Assembly (NCBI GenBank): GCA_002095075.2
Contig: LVCE01000002.1
Coordinates: forward strand, 1 to 64,000
From: Francisella endosymbiont of Ornithodoros moubata
GTDB lineage: Bacteria > Pseudomonadota > Gammaproteobacteria > Francisellales > Francisellaceae
DNA length: 64,000 nt
Direction: 5' to 3'
A program made the position numbers and the translations under genes. The first letter of the stretch is position 1, and each line of letters starts with the position of its first letter. The notes under the pieces were generated by a model. It was not told the origin of the DNA. It made no database searches and saw only the letters and a program-made list of their open reading frames with translations. Below, one piece after another: positions 19,025-29,043 of this stretch.

Positions 19025-20310
19025 TTAAACAATTTCAAAAACATTTTTACTAAGGTTTGATACTCTGATTTTTTCAAGAGCCTCTTTCATTATAGTTTGA
19101 CTAGTAGCATCATAACGCTTCCCACCCATTAAATTACGAGCTAGCCTAGAGCTGCAACTTGATGATTAGTTTTATCAAGCTCTAACACTATATTAGCCAT
19201 AAAAGCATAACCTAAACCATTTTTATGATGATATTGAGAAAAGTTAGCACTAAATCCACCAATTAATGAATAAACTTTATTAGGATTTTTAAGATTATAT
19301 GTAGCATGATTCACTAAACTTTTAACAGTTTCTAATGTATTACTATGAGCCATCTGAGCTTGATATAGTAACCATTTATTTATAACCAAATATTCATTCT
19401 TCCAGCATTGATAAAACTTACTAATAGCATTATCACGAACCTGTTTATCATTAAACTGTAATAGCAATAGCACTGAAAATGCAGCTTGTTGATCTGTTAT
19501 ATTATCAGCATCATTAAATAATTGTTGTGCTAACTCCGTCCCTATTTTTTGCTCAGTAGCATTAATCAAATAATACAAACACCTTTTAACTTTTGTTTAG
19601 CGATTTGTTGTGATGAATCCCAACGATTAAAAGGATTATTATCATATTTGACAATATGTAGTAAATCTTTTTCAGAACGATTGTGCTCTACTTTTACTGG
19701 TGCAAAAAAAATCCCTAAATAAAGAAGCCACTGATTTTGCTGAGATATTATTAAAAATATAAGTTTGTTTTTGCTCTTTAAGCTCAATAACTTGCTCTGC
19801 GATATTTTCACCAGCTGGAGTAATAAGACCTATTTTAATTGATATATGTAATAATTATTTGACTTGTTGATCAGCAATTGGCAGTATGTTTTGCTACAAA
19901 GTTAAGCTGTAAATTTGACCATCTGCATTGTATTTCTGCGTAACTTTAATATTTGGTGTACCTGATTGGCTATACCATCTTTTAAATAAGCTAAAATCAC
20001 AATTATTTGCTCTGCCATAGAATTGACAAAATCATCGTAAGTAACTACCTAATCATACCTTTTTGGAAACCATCTTCGCCTAGTAGGGTATGAATCATTC
20101 TAATTACTTCTGCAGCCTTATTGTAAACAGTAACAGTATAGAAATTATTCATTTCAATATATGAACCAGGGTGGATAGGATGAAACATTTGACTAGCATC
20201 TTTGGCAAATTGCGTACTTCTGATTATGCAAACATCATCAATACGCTTTACATCTCTTGAATTCAGATAAGAGTATTGAGTACTCCAACAAGCTCATTAA
20301 CCATTTTTCG
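19025..20310 (-). pseudogene. pepN: Aminopeptidase N, C-terminal remnant
   Basis: Only the part downstream of the catalytic domain core is left. It opens with [19 protein letters not shown] and [20 protein letters not shown], then [20 protein letters not shown] and [12 protein letters not shown], all classic PepN. Stops and frameshifts follow around 20050, 19830 and 19575. The long C-terminal helical domain (VINKWLLYQAQMAHSNTLET, FSANFSQYHHKNGLGY) ends NVFEIV at 19025 after one more shift at about 19145. The HExxH zinc motif and everything before it are gone, so activity is impossible. Confidence 0.9.
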
Positions 20311-20483
20311 AAATGCAACTCTGAGATACTAGGCAAAAACAAGGCTTCGACTCTACTTAGCCGACTTAATATTTTTATAATACTGTTAATTAATAAAGTC
20401 TAATGTATTTAGATATATAATGTGTTAGCTATAGTTAAAAGTTTATAACTAGACTTGTATAAAATAATTTTAAAAACATATTT

Positions 20484-20512
20484 CTTGAAATTTTAAAATC
20501 TGATCATATATT
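20484..20512 (+). promoter_or_regulatory. Heat-shock sigma-32-type promoter for hsp20
   Basis: CTTGAAA (20484-20490), a 14-base spacer, then CATATATT (20505-20512) follow the sigma-32 pattern CTTGAAA-N(13-15)-CCCATnT, with a perfect -35 box and a weaker -10. It lies about 45 bases upstream of the small heat-shock protein start, the gene expected to be under this control. Confidence 0.5.
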
Positions 20513-20556
20513 CAAAGTTGAAAGGTATGAGAACATAATTCAGAAGGAGAACAAAT

Positions 20557-20985
20557 ATGAGTAAAGAAATTAGATATAATCCATTTGAACTAAAACATTC
20601 TATTAATGATCTTTTTGATAATTTTTTTAGTTTCCCTAAAAATTATCAAAATGAGAAATATTTAGAAAATATACATCTAGATATCACTGAAGATGAAGCT
20701 GCTTATAATATCACTGCAGATTTAGCAGGAGTAGAAGATAAAAATATAGATATAGAACTAGATAAAAATAAACTATCTATAAAAGCAAAGCGTGAACACT
20801 TACACAAAGATAAAAAGCACCATGTCCAAGAGCGTTATTATGGCGAGTTTCAGCGTAGTATAAATCTACCTGATAATATAGATAGTGATAAGATAGAAGC
20901 TAAGTATAATAATGGTATATTAAGCTTAAATATTCCTAAAAAAGAAAAAGATAATACTACTAAAAAAATATCAATAAAATCTTAA
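20557..20985 (+). CDS. Small heat-shock protein, Hsp20 family
   Basis: A 142-residue alpha-crystallin-type chaperone that holds unfolding proteins in the cytoplasm. The short N-terminal arm (FELKHSINDLFDNFFSFPK) is followed by the alpha-crystallin domain (about 42-132), with AAYNITADLAGVEDKNIDIE, the R-rich strand VQERYYGEFQRSINLPDNID, and the A-x-x-x-NGIL motif AKYNNGILSLNIPKK. The C-terminal tail KISIKS carries an I-x-I motif used for oligomer contacts. An AGAAGGAG ribosome binding site precedes the ATG. The stop overlaps that of the convergent trpCF by four bases. Confidence 0.93.
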   Translation: MSKEIRYNPFELKHSINDLFDNFFSFPKNYQNEKYLENIHLDITEDEAAYNITADLAGVEDKNIDIELDKNKLSIKAKREHLHKDKKHHVQERYYGEFQRSINLPDNIDSDKIEAKYNNGILSLNIPKKEKDNTTKKISIKS

Positions 20986-22343
20986 TAATTTCTAATTACA
21001 TCAAAAACTTCATTTAACTTATTTTGATCTTTTTGACCTGGCTCAGATTCTATACTGTAATTAATATCATAAGCTGAACATTTTAAACCTATTGCTTGAG
21101 CTATATTTTTAGCATTAAGACCTCCAGCAAGAATTATATTTTTTCTATCTTTGATAAGACTCCAATCAAATGCTTTACAAGTACCACCAGCCTTGCCATC
21201 TACTTGAGCATCTAACAGATGATAATCCACATTATCAAAAAAGTTTGGAAGAGTTTTATCTACTCCATAAGCTTTCCATATTTGACAGTTTCTATGTAGT
21301 TTTGATTTTAGAGTATCTATATACTCTTGGTCTTCATTTCCATGTAATTGCACGGCACTTAATTTTAGTGCATAACAAGTATCTACTACATCTTCTATCT
21401 TAGCATCTGCAAATACACCTACATAATTTAATCTAACTTTTTTTGCTATCTGTTTTGCCATGGCAAAATCTACATAACGAGGTGATTTCTTAACAAAAAT
21501 AAATCCCCCATATACAGCTCCAGCGTCATAAGCTTTTTGTGCATTTTCTACAGAAGTTAAACCACAAACTTTGTTAAATCCATAAACTATCTTCCTAACC
21601 GCAAATTCTAGATTACGCTCAGCCATAATAGAACTACCAATAAGAAAGCCATTTACATAGTTTCTAAGCTCACGTACTTCTTGATTTTTGTAAATGCCTG
21701 ATTCTGAAATTATAGTTATACTCTTAGGTATTTTTGGAGCTAAAAGACGCGTAGTATTTAGATCTATGGATAGGTCTCTAAGGTTGCGATTATTAATATT
21801 AATTACTTTTGCTTTTAGTTTTACAGCTCTTTCAAGTTCCTCTTCATTACTAATCTCTATAAGTATTCCCATACCAAGACGATTAGCAACTTTTGCTAAT
21901 TTTTTATACTCACTATCATCAAGTACTGAAAGCATCAGTAACACTGCATCAGCTTGATAATGTCTTGCTAAATATATTTGATACTCATCTATTATAAAAT
22001 CTTTACAAAGTATAGGTTGTGTAACTTGCTTTCTAACAATCTCTATATTTGCAAAACTACCCATAAAAAACTCTTCATCTGTGATTACAGATATTACATT
22101 TGCATAGTTTTTGTACACAGCTGCAATTTCATTTAGATCAAACTTTTTACGGATAACTCCTTTAGAAGGTGAACCCTTTTTACATTCTAAAATAAATACT
22201 GCTCTATCAGCTTCCAAAGCTTGATAGAAATTTCTATCTGCTTTGATAACTTCTTTCTGAAATACATCTAGTGGGAATAGTCTTTTTTTTGCAAAAAGCC
22301 ACTTTCTTTTTGCTTCAACAATTTTTGCTAATATAGTTTCCAT
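20982..22343 (-). CDS. trpCF: Bifunctional indole-3-glycerol phosphate synthase / phosphoribosylanthranilate isomerase
   Basis: A 453-residue fusion catalysing two consecutive steps of tryptophan synthesis in the cytoplasm. The N-terminal TrpC barrel (1-255) has ILECKKGSPSKGVIR with the catalytic Lys, LCKDFIIDEYQIYLAR, NINNRNLRDL and IISESGI. The C-terminal TrpF barrel (256-453) has KVCGLTSVENAQ with the catalytic Cys, AVQLHGNEDQ, HLLDAQVDGKAGG with the catalytic Asp, and ILAGGLNAKNI. The frame is complete, but the genes expected to feed it, trpE and trpG just upstream in the same operon, are both broken, and no trpD lies between trpG and trpCF. The gene may be on its way to loss or may serve with trp genes elsewhere. 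Confidence 0.95.
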   Translation of the reverse strand: METILAKIVEAKRKWLFAKKRLFPLDVFQKEVIKADRNFYQALEADRAVFILECKKGSPSKGVIRKKFDLNEIAAVYKNYANVISVITDEEFFMGSFANIEIVRKQVTQPILCKDFIIDEYQIYLARHYQADAVLLMLSVLDDSEYKKLAKVANRLGMGILIEISNEEELERAVKLKAKVININNRNLRDLSIDLNTTRLLAPKIPKSITIISESGIYKNQEVRELRNYVNGFLIGSSIMAERNLEFAVRKIVYGFNKVCGLTSVENAQKAYDAGAVYGGFIFVKKSPRYVDFAMAKQIAKKVRLNYVGVFADAKIEDVVDTCYALKLSAVQLHGNEDQEYIDTLKSKLHRNCQIWKAYGVDKTLPNFFDNVDYHLLDAQVDGKAGGTCKAFDWSLIKDRKNIILAGGLNAKNIAQAIGLKCSAYDINYSIESEPGQKDQNKLNEVFDVIRNY

Positions 22344-22434
22344 CTTTTTACAGATTTTTTGATTTTATCTAGTATTTTAAACGAAAAAATAATAAAAGTT
22401 GATTTTTTCTGTGTTTTGATAATTTATAGATTAT

Positions 22435-23054
22435 TTATCTTAGATATTCGACATTAACTTCAGCATAATTTTCTATGGGATTATATCTATCAAAATCTAC
22501 TTTATAAGCTCTCTTTTTAGAGTCATCTGCGCAAATTTCTTGCCATTTATCTTTTATAACATCAGGAAGCGCACCTTCTACTCTAGAGATTTTATGATTA
22601 AGTTCAATTACAATAGAATTTAAGCCTGTTGGTACTTTTACAGCTACTAGAGAGTGATATATTGCTACACTTAAAGATGGTTCTAGATTTTTTTAAAATA
22701 CTATGTTTTACAAACTTTACTTTAGCTGTTTTACCATGAACTATTTACATTAGCATGAGAAACTATACCACCATAAGCCTCTAATATAGCTTGATGACCC
22801 AAACAAATACCTATTATAGGAACCTTACCCTTAAGTATTGAGACTAGATCAACTATACATCCGGCATTTACTGGATTACCGGGACCTGGTGATATTAAAA
22901 CTATAGGATTTTCTAGTGAGTTTATTTTATCTAATAAAACTTCTGGATATAAATTATTTCTAAATACTTCAACGTGATTTCCTATAACTCTAAACTCATT
23001 GACTAAATTATAAGAAAATTAATCAAAATTATCTATAAATATGATATTAGCCAT
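22435..23054 (-). pseudogene. trpG: Anthranilate synthase glutamine amidotransferase subunit, broken
   Basis: It starts MANIIFIDNFD, then has a TAA where the family has Ser (FDSF), then SYNLVNEF and SPGPGNPVNAGCIVDLV. The glutaminase nucleophile is kept in GICLGHQAILEAYGG. After frameshifts near 22745 and 22695 the frame continues HGKTAKVKFVKH and SVAIYHSLVAVKVP (YHSL, catalytic His) to the stop. TrpG supplies ammonia from glutamine to TrpE. The start codon overlaps the trpE stop as TAATG, so the two were translationally coupled. One nonsense and two frame changes disable it. Confidence 0.9.
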
Positions 23055-24484
23055 TAATTATATTTGATAGCTGATATTACAGCTTGTGCTTTTGTCCTAG
23101 TTTCATCAGCTTCTGCTATTGGTATAGAATCCAAAACTAAACCTGCACCAGCTTGAGTTTCGGCAACTTCATCTTCTACATAAACAGAATGTATAACTAT
23201 ACAACTATCTAAATCACCACAACTATTGAAGTAACCTATAGCACCACCATATCAACCTCTTATTTGTTTTTTAACTTCTAATATTAACTGCATTTATCTT
23301 TGGAGCTCCTGTAAATGTAACCCATATTCATGAAAGATTGATAAGCATGTAAGGCATTTAAATTATCAGCAAGTTGACCTACCACTCTAGATACTAAATG
23401 CATCACATAACTATATCTATCAACTTTCAAAATGATACACAGCGTGTATCTGTTTTTTCATATTCTTCCGACATCATTGCCAGCTAAATCTACCAACATC
23501 ATATGTTCGACATTTTCTTTTGCATCTAATCTAAGCTCTAGTTCAATTCTACTATCTAAATCATGATTTATACTCCCATCAAGATTTTTAGCTCTTCTGC
23601 GTGTACCTACTATAGTATAGATTTCTACTTGATTAGTAGCTTTTTGATATTTTAAGGCATTCTCTTAGTGATGCTCCAAAAATAATAAATCCTCATCATG
23701 CATATAAAAAATAAATAGGCTAGGATTAATTCTTTAAGTTCTTTATAAACTTCTAGAGAATTTTGACATGGCAAAAAGAAACTTCTTGATGACACTACTT
23801 GGAATATATCACCACTTATAATATGCGCTTTTAGCTTATCTACAATACTACAAAAATTTCTATCAATTTATAGATTCTTTAGGTTGTAAATTTTTAAATC
23901 TCAATTTTTACTTTAACATCATTATTTATGTTTTGTTTAATAACCTCAACACTACTCTCTAACTCATTTATTGTTTTATGCGCAAAACTATTTATCTGTA
24001 TAAAAGTTTTTTGCTCCTGATGATCACTAACAAGTATTGTATCAGCAAGATAAAAGACGTAATCTGGACATTTATTTTTACGTTTTACTTTACCTATTTC
24101 TTCAAAACTAGCAACAACATCATACGCAAATAACCCAGCTAAGAAAAATACTAAACTCATTAAATATCTCAAAGCTATCTTTTATAATTCTCAAAGCATC
24201 AAATAAAGATGTTTTTTTAGTTTTTGGTGTTCGCTAAGTAGATATCTTTGATAAATTCAAGTGTTAAAACTAACTGGTTTATTATCATACTTGTAATAAA
24301 CATCTTCTTTTATATTTTCCTGTATAGCTTTTAGAGTATATTCACCATTTTTAGATAAAGCTCTGATAAACACTTTATTTTCAAAACAAGCTATATGTGA
24401 AGCTCTATTAAGTACTAAGATACTTTTGAGCTTATCTTTTGTGTCTATTTCTGCTGATTCTAATAAGATAGTATTTTTGTACAT
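23054..24484 (-). pseudogene. trpE: Anthranilate synthase component I, multiply broken
   Basis: The N-terminal piece (24484-24257) reads YKNTILLESAEIDTKDKLKS, the tryptophan-binding feedback region. A damaged stretch shows SLFDALRIIKDSFE, and the next piece (24172-23894) reads LFAYDVVASFEEIGKVKRKN and CPDYVFYLADTILVSDH. The chorismate-binding half is riddled with shifts; its end ([36 protein letters not shown]) is readable before the stop that overlaps trpG. About eight lesions are present. The start is uncertain: a matching YKEYLSKCFANLC in another frame just upstream of 24484 may be the true N-terminal part. Confidence 0.9.
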
Positions 24485-24873
24485 AAATTAGCAAAACATT
24501 TACTTAAATATTCTTTATACTCTATATTATAAACAATATGTGAGGCCCAAAATTTTTCTGGCTCTTTTACTGATATTTATTTACCTATTTTTTGATATTT
24601 TCACTAAATATTTCTTTCACTCTTGCAGAGTAATCTTTTAAAGCATTAGAACATCTAGTTACCGTACAAATAATAGTACCTATTTTTTAGATATTTCCGT
24701 TTGAGATTTAGATTTCTTTATAAGTTCTTTTGCTAAAAACACTCTTTTACTTAGCTATTATTTATCTTCTTTAGTTAATAAAAAATCACAAATAATATTA
24801 ATATATATTGTGGATCTGAATTTCCAAATAAAATATTAATTAATTGCTGCCAACCATTATTAATTATATTCAT
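24485..24873 (-). pseudogene. Short frameshifted gene upstream of trpE, unrecognised
   Basis: Starting MNIINNGWQQLINILFGNSD, fragments in several frames read CDFLLTKEDK, LSKRVFLAKELIKKSKSQTE, NALKDYSARVKEIFSENIKK and EPEKFWASHIVYNIEYKEYL. The pattern is of a helical protein of about 120 residues, vaguely phasin-like, but I cannot name it. Its 3' end (about 24490-24530) may instead be the broken N-terminus of trpE. Confidence 0.35.
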
Positions 24874-25345
24874 ACTTTTTAAAATATTATATATTTTTTG
24901 TAAAATTGCACCAATACAAAAGAAATAACAATAATTAATTTACAAACACTCTTATGTTAATTTAACAATATCTAGTTAATTCACTATTAAAATAATACTA
25001 TTGATTTAATCAATAAAAGATATAGAACAGGTTACTGAGCTTGTCGAAATGGTCAATGCTCTTACACCATTAAATCAACAGTTTTATAATACTAAAACTG
25101 GTAATGAGCAAAACCATATTATAGCATCTTACTATAAAGAGCAATTTTGTTGAGATAGTGAAACAAGTTTAGGATGAGTTAGAAATAATCTTTTGTGCTA
25201 TTTTTATCATTGATTAGTTCGTATGTTTTGATTTACTAATAAAGCTTTAAAACTATTATGGTTAAATAAATTAAGGTCTAGATCAAGATATCAGAAGTAA
25301 AAAAGGGAAAACTGAGTTTTAAGAACTAGACCTTAATAATGAATA
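24874..25345. other. Intergenic region with partial repeat
   Basis: AT-rich sequence between the trpE region and the tRNA genes. GGTTACTGAGCTTGTCGAAATG (25030-25051) resembles the reverse complement of the TTCGACTTTGCTCAGTGACC segment in the repeat block at 36637-36656. The same stretch is open for about 45 codons on the plus strand (EQVTELVEMVNALTPLNQQF onwards, stop at about 25152), but without a start or recognised family. Nothing else is recognisable. Confidence 0.4.
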
Positions 25346-25422
25346 TGGCGGAATGGACGGGGCTCGAACCCGCGACCCCCTGCGTGACAGGCAGGTATTC
25401 TAACCAACTGAACTACCACTCC
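25346..25422 (-). tRNA. tRNA-Asp (GTC)
   Basis: On the minus strand the sequence runs GGAGTGG (acceptor), TAGTTCAGTTGGTTAG (D arm), then CCTGCCTGTCACGCAGG with anticodon GTC, a G-rich variable region, GCGGGTTCGAGCCCCGT (T arm) and CCATTCC-G-CCA. The acceptor pairs over seven positions (one G-T), and CCA is encoded. It is four bases from tRNA-Thr on the same strand, so the two are co-transcribed. Confidence 0.96.
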
Positions 25423-25426
25423 GTTA

Positions 25427-25502
25427 TGGTGCCGACTGCCGGAATCGAACTGGCTACCTTCTGATTACAAGTCAGTTGCTCTACCTATTGAGCTAAGTCG
25501 GC
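25427..25502 (-). tRNA. tRNA-Thr (TGT)
   Basis: On the minus strand GCCGACT (acceptor) is followed by TAGCTCAATAGGTAGAGC (D arm), CTGACTTGTAATCAG (anticodon TGT), AGTTCGATTCC (T arm) and AGTCGGC-A-CCA. The sequence is very close to the gammaproteobacterial tRNA-Thr(TGT), and CCA is encoded. It lies directly upstream of tRNA-Asp and downstream of rng. Confidence 0.96.
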
Positions 25503-25517
25503 TGCTATGAGTACGTA

Positions 25518-27059
25518 TTATAGCTCTTTTTCTAAAGCTGTCAACAATGTTTTAGAAATTTTTTTATTTAATGGAATTATATCGTATTGGTTACATATAT
25601 AGCTATTTTCTACCTTTAAGTGAATGTTTTTTTGCATTTCTAATTCTAATTCTGCTAGCCAAATAGATTCTTCTTTTTCAATATAATCAATTATTTTTTC
25701 AGAAGAAATTAGTAAGAAATCATTATAGCTTGGATAATTTTTTGATTCTGACTTTATTTCTCTAAAAATATCATAGCAAATTGTCTGTAATGTTTTGATA
25801 TTTCCTTTACCATTACAATGTTCACATGGCTGACATAAAGTTCTAAGCAAACTCTCATGAACCCTTTTACGTGTCATTTCAACCAACCCTAGCTCTGAAA
25901 TACCACTTACATTAGTCTTAGCCTTATCAAGCTCTAATTCTTTCTTTAAGGCTTCTAAAACTTGTGTTTTATGTGTTTGATCCATCATGTCGATAAAATC
26001 TATAATTATTATGCCACCTAAATTTCTAAGTCTTAGCTGCCTTGCTATCTCTTTTGTAGCTTCTAGATTTGTCTTAAAGATAGTCTCCTCAAGATTTTTT
26101 GTACCAATATAACTGCCTGTATTGATATCAATAGTTATCATTGCTTCAGTTTGTTCGATAACTAAATAACCACCTGATTTTAGATATACAGTTTTATCTA
26201 GAGCTTTATTTATCTCATTTTTAATATCATACTCTTCAAAGATATTATGCTTTTGATAAAGTTCTATTTTATCTCTTAAACCAGGAATATATTTATCTGC
26301 AAAATGACATATTTCTTTATATGAATCTATATCATCTACAAGAATTTTATCTAGATTATTATTAGCAAATATATTGATAGTTTTGATTATTAAACTAAAA
26401 TCTTCATAAACAACACCAGGTTTAATGATTGTACTAGAAATATCTAAAATATCTTCCCATAAGTTATTCAAAAATTTTATATCATTTTCTAATTCTTCAT
26501 AACTCGCACTTTCAGCAGCTGTCCTTAGAATATATCCACGTGGATTTTCGCTTTGGATAATTTTTTTAATTGATTCTAATAATCGTTGCTTTTCTTGTTC
26601 ATTAGTTATTTTAAGCGAGATGCCTATATGATCTAAATCAGGTAAGAAAACCACAAAACGTGAAGATACTGATAAATGTGATGTTAATTTTACACCTTTA
26701 TTACCTATACTTTCTTTGACTACTTGTACTAGAACCTCTTGACCTTCTCTTAACCATTCACTTATATTTTCAGTGTTTAATTTTTTGAGTTTGAAATTCT
26801 CATCAGAGTCATCATCCTCTTTCTCTAAAGGTATAACTTCTGATAAATGTAAAAATCCAGCTTTTTCTAAACCAATATCTACAAAAGCTGCTTGCATCCC
26901 AGGAAGAATCCTAATTATTTTCCCTTTATAAATATTTCCAACAATTCTTTTTTGATTATCGCGCTCTATCAAAATTTCTTTGAGAATATTATTTTCTTTT
27001 ATTGCTATTCGTTGCTCATATTTGTTTATATTCAAAAAGATTTCTGTATTAAAAGACAT
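25518..27059 (-). CDS. rng: Ribonuclease G
   Basis: A 513-residue member of the RNase E/G family, which cuts single-stranded RNA, processes the 5' end of 16S rRNA and degrades mRNA. The N-terminal S1 domain holds GNIYKGKIIRILPGMQAAFV and DIGLEKAGFLHLSE (about 39-73). The DNase I-like catalytic part has MITIDINTGSYIG with the metal-binding Asp and GIIIIDFIDMMD with the second Asp. The Zn-link CQPCEHCNGKG (about 413-423) joins subunits. The length fits RNase G and lacks the long C-terminal tail of RNase E. It starts 470 bases from dnaA on the opposite strand, facing away across the origin, and the two tRNA genes follow it. Confidence 0.93.
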   Translation of the reverse strand: MSFNTEIFLNINKYEQRIAIKENNILKEILIERDNQKRIVGNIYKGKIIRILPGMQAAFVDIGLEKAGFLHLSEVIPLEKEDDDSDENFKLKKLNTENISEWLREGQEVLVQVVKESIGNKGVKLTSHLSVSSRFVVFLPDLDHIGISLKITNEQEKQRLLESIKKIIQSENPRGYILRTAAESASYEELENDIKFLNNLWEDILDISSTIIKPGVVYEDFSLIIKTINIFANNNLDKILVDDIDSYKEICHFADKYIPGLRDKIELYQKHNIFEEYDIKNEINKALDKTVYLKSGGYLVIEQTEAMITIDINTGSYIGTKNLEETIFKTNLEATKEIARQLRLRNLGGIIIIDFIDMMDQTHKTQVLEALKKELELDKAKTNVSGISELGLVEMTRKRVHESLLRTLCQPCEHCNGKGNIKTLQTICYDIFREIKSESKNYPSYNDFLLISSEKIIDYIEKEESIWLAELELEMQKNIHLKVENSYICNQYDIIPLNKKISKTLLTALEKEL

Positions 27060-27532
27060 TAGAAAATTATTTTAAATTTTATTAACATTTATTATAAAGA
27101 AAGAATTTTTTATTGTTATATCCTTTCTGTTATTTTTATTATATATAAACTTTTTTAATTATTATATTATTATTTATTATATGAGTATTTCATTGTGCAT
27201 AACTTTGTAAAATATAGGTATATAAATATTTAGACATGGATGAAAATAAATGTATAAGCGTGTAAAAAATTAGTGAAAAAATCTGAATAAAAAGTGGATA
27301 AAAAATTATCAAATTTATTAACAGAAATATTAACATATTTGTGAATAACTTATTCAACAACTATTGAAACAAAGAATAAACAAATTAATTTACATAATTA
27401 TCCACAGGTATGCTTAATTAATTATTGCTTATTTTTTTTTATTACAATAAAATCTTAGTCATTCAATTAATACTTTTGCCTACATTTGGCTATCCTTTGT
27501 ATTTAAAGGGTTATTAAGGATATTTTTTTATT
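27060..27532. other. oriC: Chromosomal replication origin region (oriC)
   Basis: A very AT-rich, gene-free stretch between rng and dnaA with a cluster of DnaA boxes: a perfect TTATCCACA at 27398-27406 (plus), TTATGCACA at 27194-27202 (minus), TTATTCACA at 27340-27348 (minus), and a one-mismatch TTATCCACT at 27293-27301 (minus). Runs of only A and T at about 27140-27180 and 27415-27445 are candidate unwinding elements. The position directly upstream of dnaA-dnaN is the usual place for a bacterial origin. The promoter of dnaA must also lie here. Confidence 0.85.
27398..27406 (+). promoter_or_regulatory. Perfect DnaA box
   Basis: TTATCCACA matches the strong DnaA binding consensus exactly. It lies 126 bases upstream of the dnaA start and could also mediate autoregulation of dnaA. 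Confidence 0.8.
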
Positions 27533-29008
27533 ATGACTACATGGGATAAATGTTTAAAAAAGATAAAAAAAAATCTTTCTACGTTTGAATATAAAACGTG
27601 GATAAAGCCTATTCATGTAAAGCAAAATAGTAACTTATTCACAATTTACTGTAACAACGAATATTTCAAAAAACATATAAAATCTAAGTATGGAAATCTT
27701 ATTTTAGCAACAATTCAAGAGTGTCATGGTAACGATTTAATTATTGAATATTCTAACAAAAAATTCTCTGGTGAAAAAATTACTGAAGTTATTACAGCAG
27801 GACCACAAGCTAATTTTTTTAGTACATCAAGTGTTGAGATAAAAGACGAATCAGAAGAAGGAAAAGTAGTACAGGAATCCAAAACATCAAAAAAATCTAC
27901 TACTAAAAACTTTTCTTCATCACAAGAGTTATTCGGTTTTGATGAAGCTATGCTAATTACAGCAAAGGAAGATGAAGAGTACTCTTTTGGTTTACCATTA
28001 AAAGAAAAATATGTTTTTGATAGCTTTGTAGTTGGTGATGCTAACAAAATTGCTAGAGCAGCAGCTATGCAGGTATCAATAAACCCAGGCAAATTACATA
28101 ACCCTTTATTTATTTATGGTGGCAGTGGTTTAGGAAAAACTCACTTAATGCAAGCAATAGGTAATCATGCTAAAGAAGTTAATCCTAATGCTAAAATTAT
28201 CTATACAAATTCAGAACAATTTATTAAAGATTATGTAAATTCTATTCGTTTACAAGATCAAGATGAGTTTCAAAGAGTTTATAGATCTGCTGATATACTT
28301 TTGATTGATGATATTCAGTTTATAGCTGGTAAAGAAGGTACAGCTCAGGAGTTTTTTCATACTTTTAATGCTTTGTATGAAAATGGCAAGCAGATAATTC
28401 TAACCAGTGATAAATATCCAAATGAGATAGAAGGACTTGAAGAAAGACTAGTTTCACGTTTTGGTTATGGCTTGACTGTATCTGTTGATATGCCAGATTT
28501 AGAAACCAGAATTGCTATTTTGCTTAAAAAAGCACATGATTTAGGTCAAAAATTACCTAATGAAACAGCAGCTTTTATTGCTGAGAATGTACGTACTAAT
28601 GTCAGAGAACTAGAAGGTGCTTTAAACAGAGTGCTTACTACCTCTAAATTTAATCACAAGGATCCTACTATTGAAGTAGCGCAATCTTGTTTAAGAGATG
28701 TTATAAAGATACAAGAAAAGAAAGTGAAAATAGATAATATTCAAAAGGTTGTCGCTGATTTTTATAGAATTAGGGTAAAAGATTTAACTTCTAACCAAAG
28801 GAGTAGAAATATAGCTAGACCAAGGCAAATAGCAATGAGTTTAGCTCGTGAACTAACATCGCATAGTTTGCCAGAGATAGGCAATGCTTTTGGTGGTAGA
28901 GACCATACGACAGTTATGCATGCTGTCAAAGCTATAACTAAATTAAGACAAAGCAATACTTCAATATCGGATGATTATGAGTTGCTTTTAGACAAAATTT
29001 CTCGTTAA
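27533..29008 (+). CDS. dnaA: Chromosomal replication initiator protein DnaA
   Basis: A 491-residue AAA+ protein that binds DnaA boxes and opens the origin. Domain I (about 1-80, TTWDKCLKKIKKNLSTFEYK) mediates self-interaction. Domain II is a Ser/Lys/Glu-rich linker. Domain III has Walker A GGSGLGKTH (about 197-205) and Walker B ILLIDDIQFIAGKEG. Domain IV ends with the DNA-binding signature FGGRDHTTVMHA (about 453-464). The ATG follows an AAGGA site about 11 bases upstream. dnaN follows after 35 bases on the same strand, the standard arrangement. Intact. Confidence 0.98.
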   Translation: MTTWDKCLKKIKKNLSTFEYKTWIKPIHVKQNSNLFTIYCNNEYFKKHIKSKYGNLILATIQECHGNDLIIEYSNKKFSGEKITEVITAGPQANFFSTSSVEIKDESEEGKVVQESKTSKKSTTKNFSSSQELFGFDEAMLITAKEDEEYSFGLPLKEKYVFDSFVVGDANKIARAAAMQVSINPGKLHNPLFIYGGSGLGKTHLMQAIGNHAKEVNPNAKIIYTNSEQFIKDYVNSIRLQDQDEFQRVYRSADILLIDDIQFIAGKEGTAQEFFHTFNALYENGKQIILTSDKYPNEIEGLEERLVSRFGYGLTVSVDMPDLETRIAILLKKAHDLGQKLPNETAAFIAENVRTNVRELEGALNRVLTTSKFNHKDPTIEVAQSCLRDVIKIQEKKVKIDNIQKVVADFYRIRVKDLTSNQRSRNIARPRQIAMSLARELTSHSLPEIGNAFGGRDHTTVMHAVKAITKLRQSNTSISDDYELLLDKISR

Positions 29009-29043
29009 ATAAAATTAGTAACTTTATCAAAGGGGTTTAAAAA

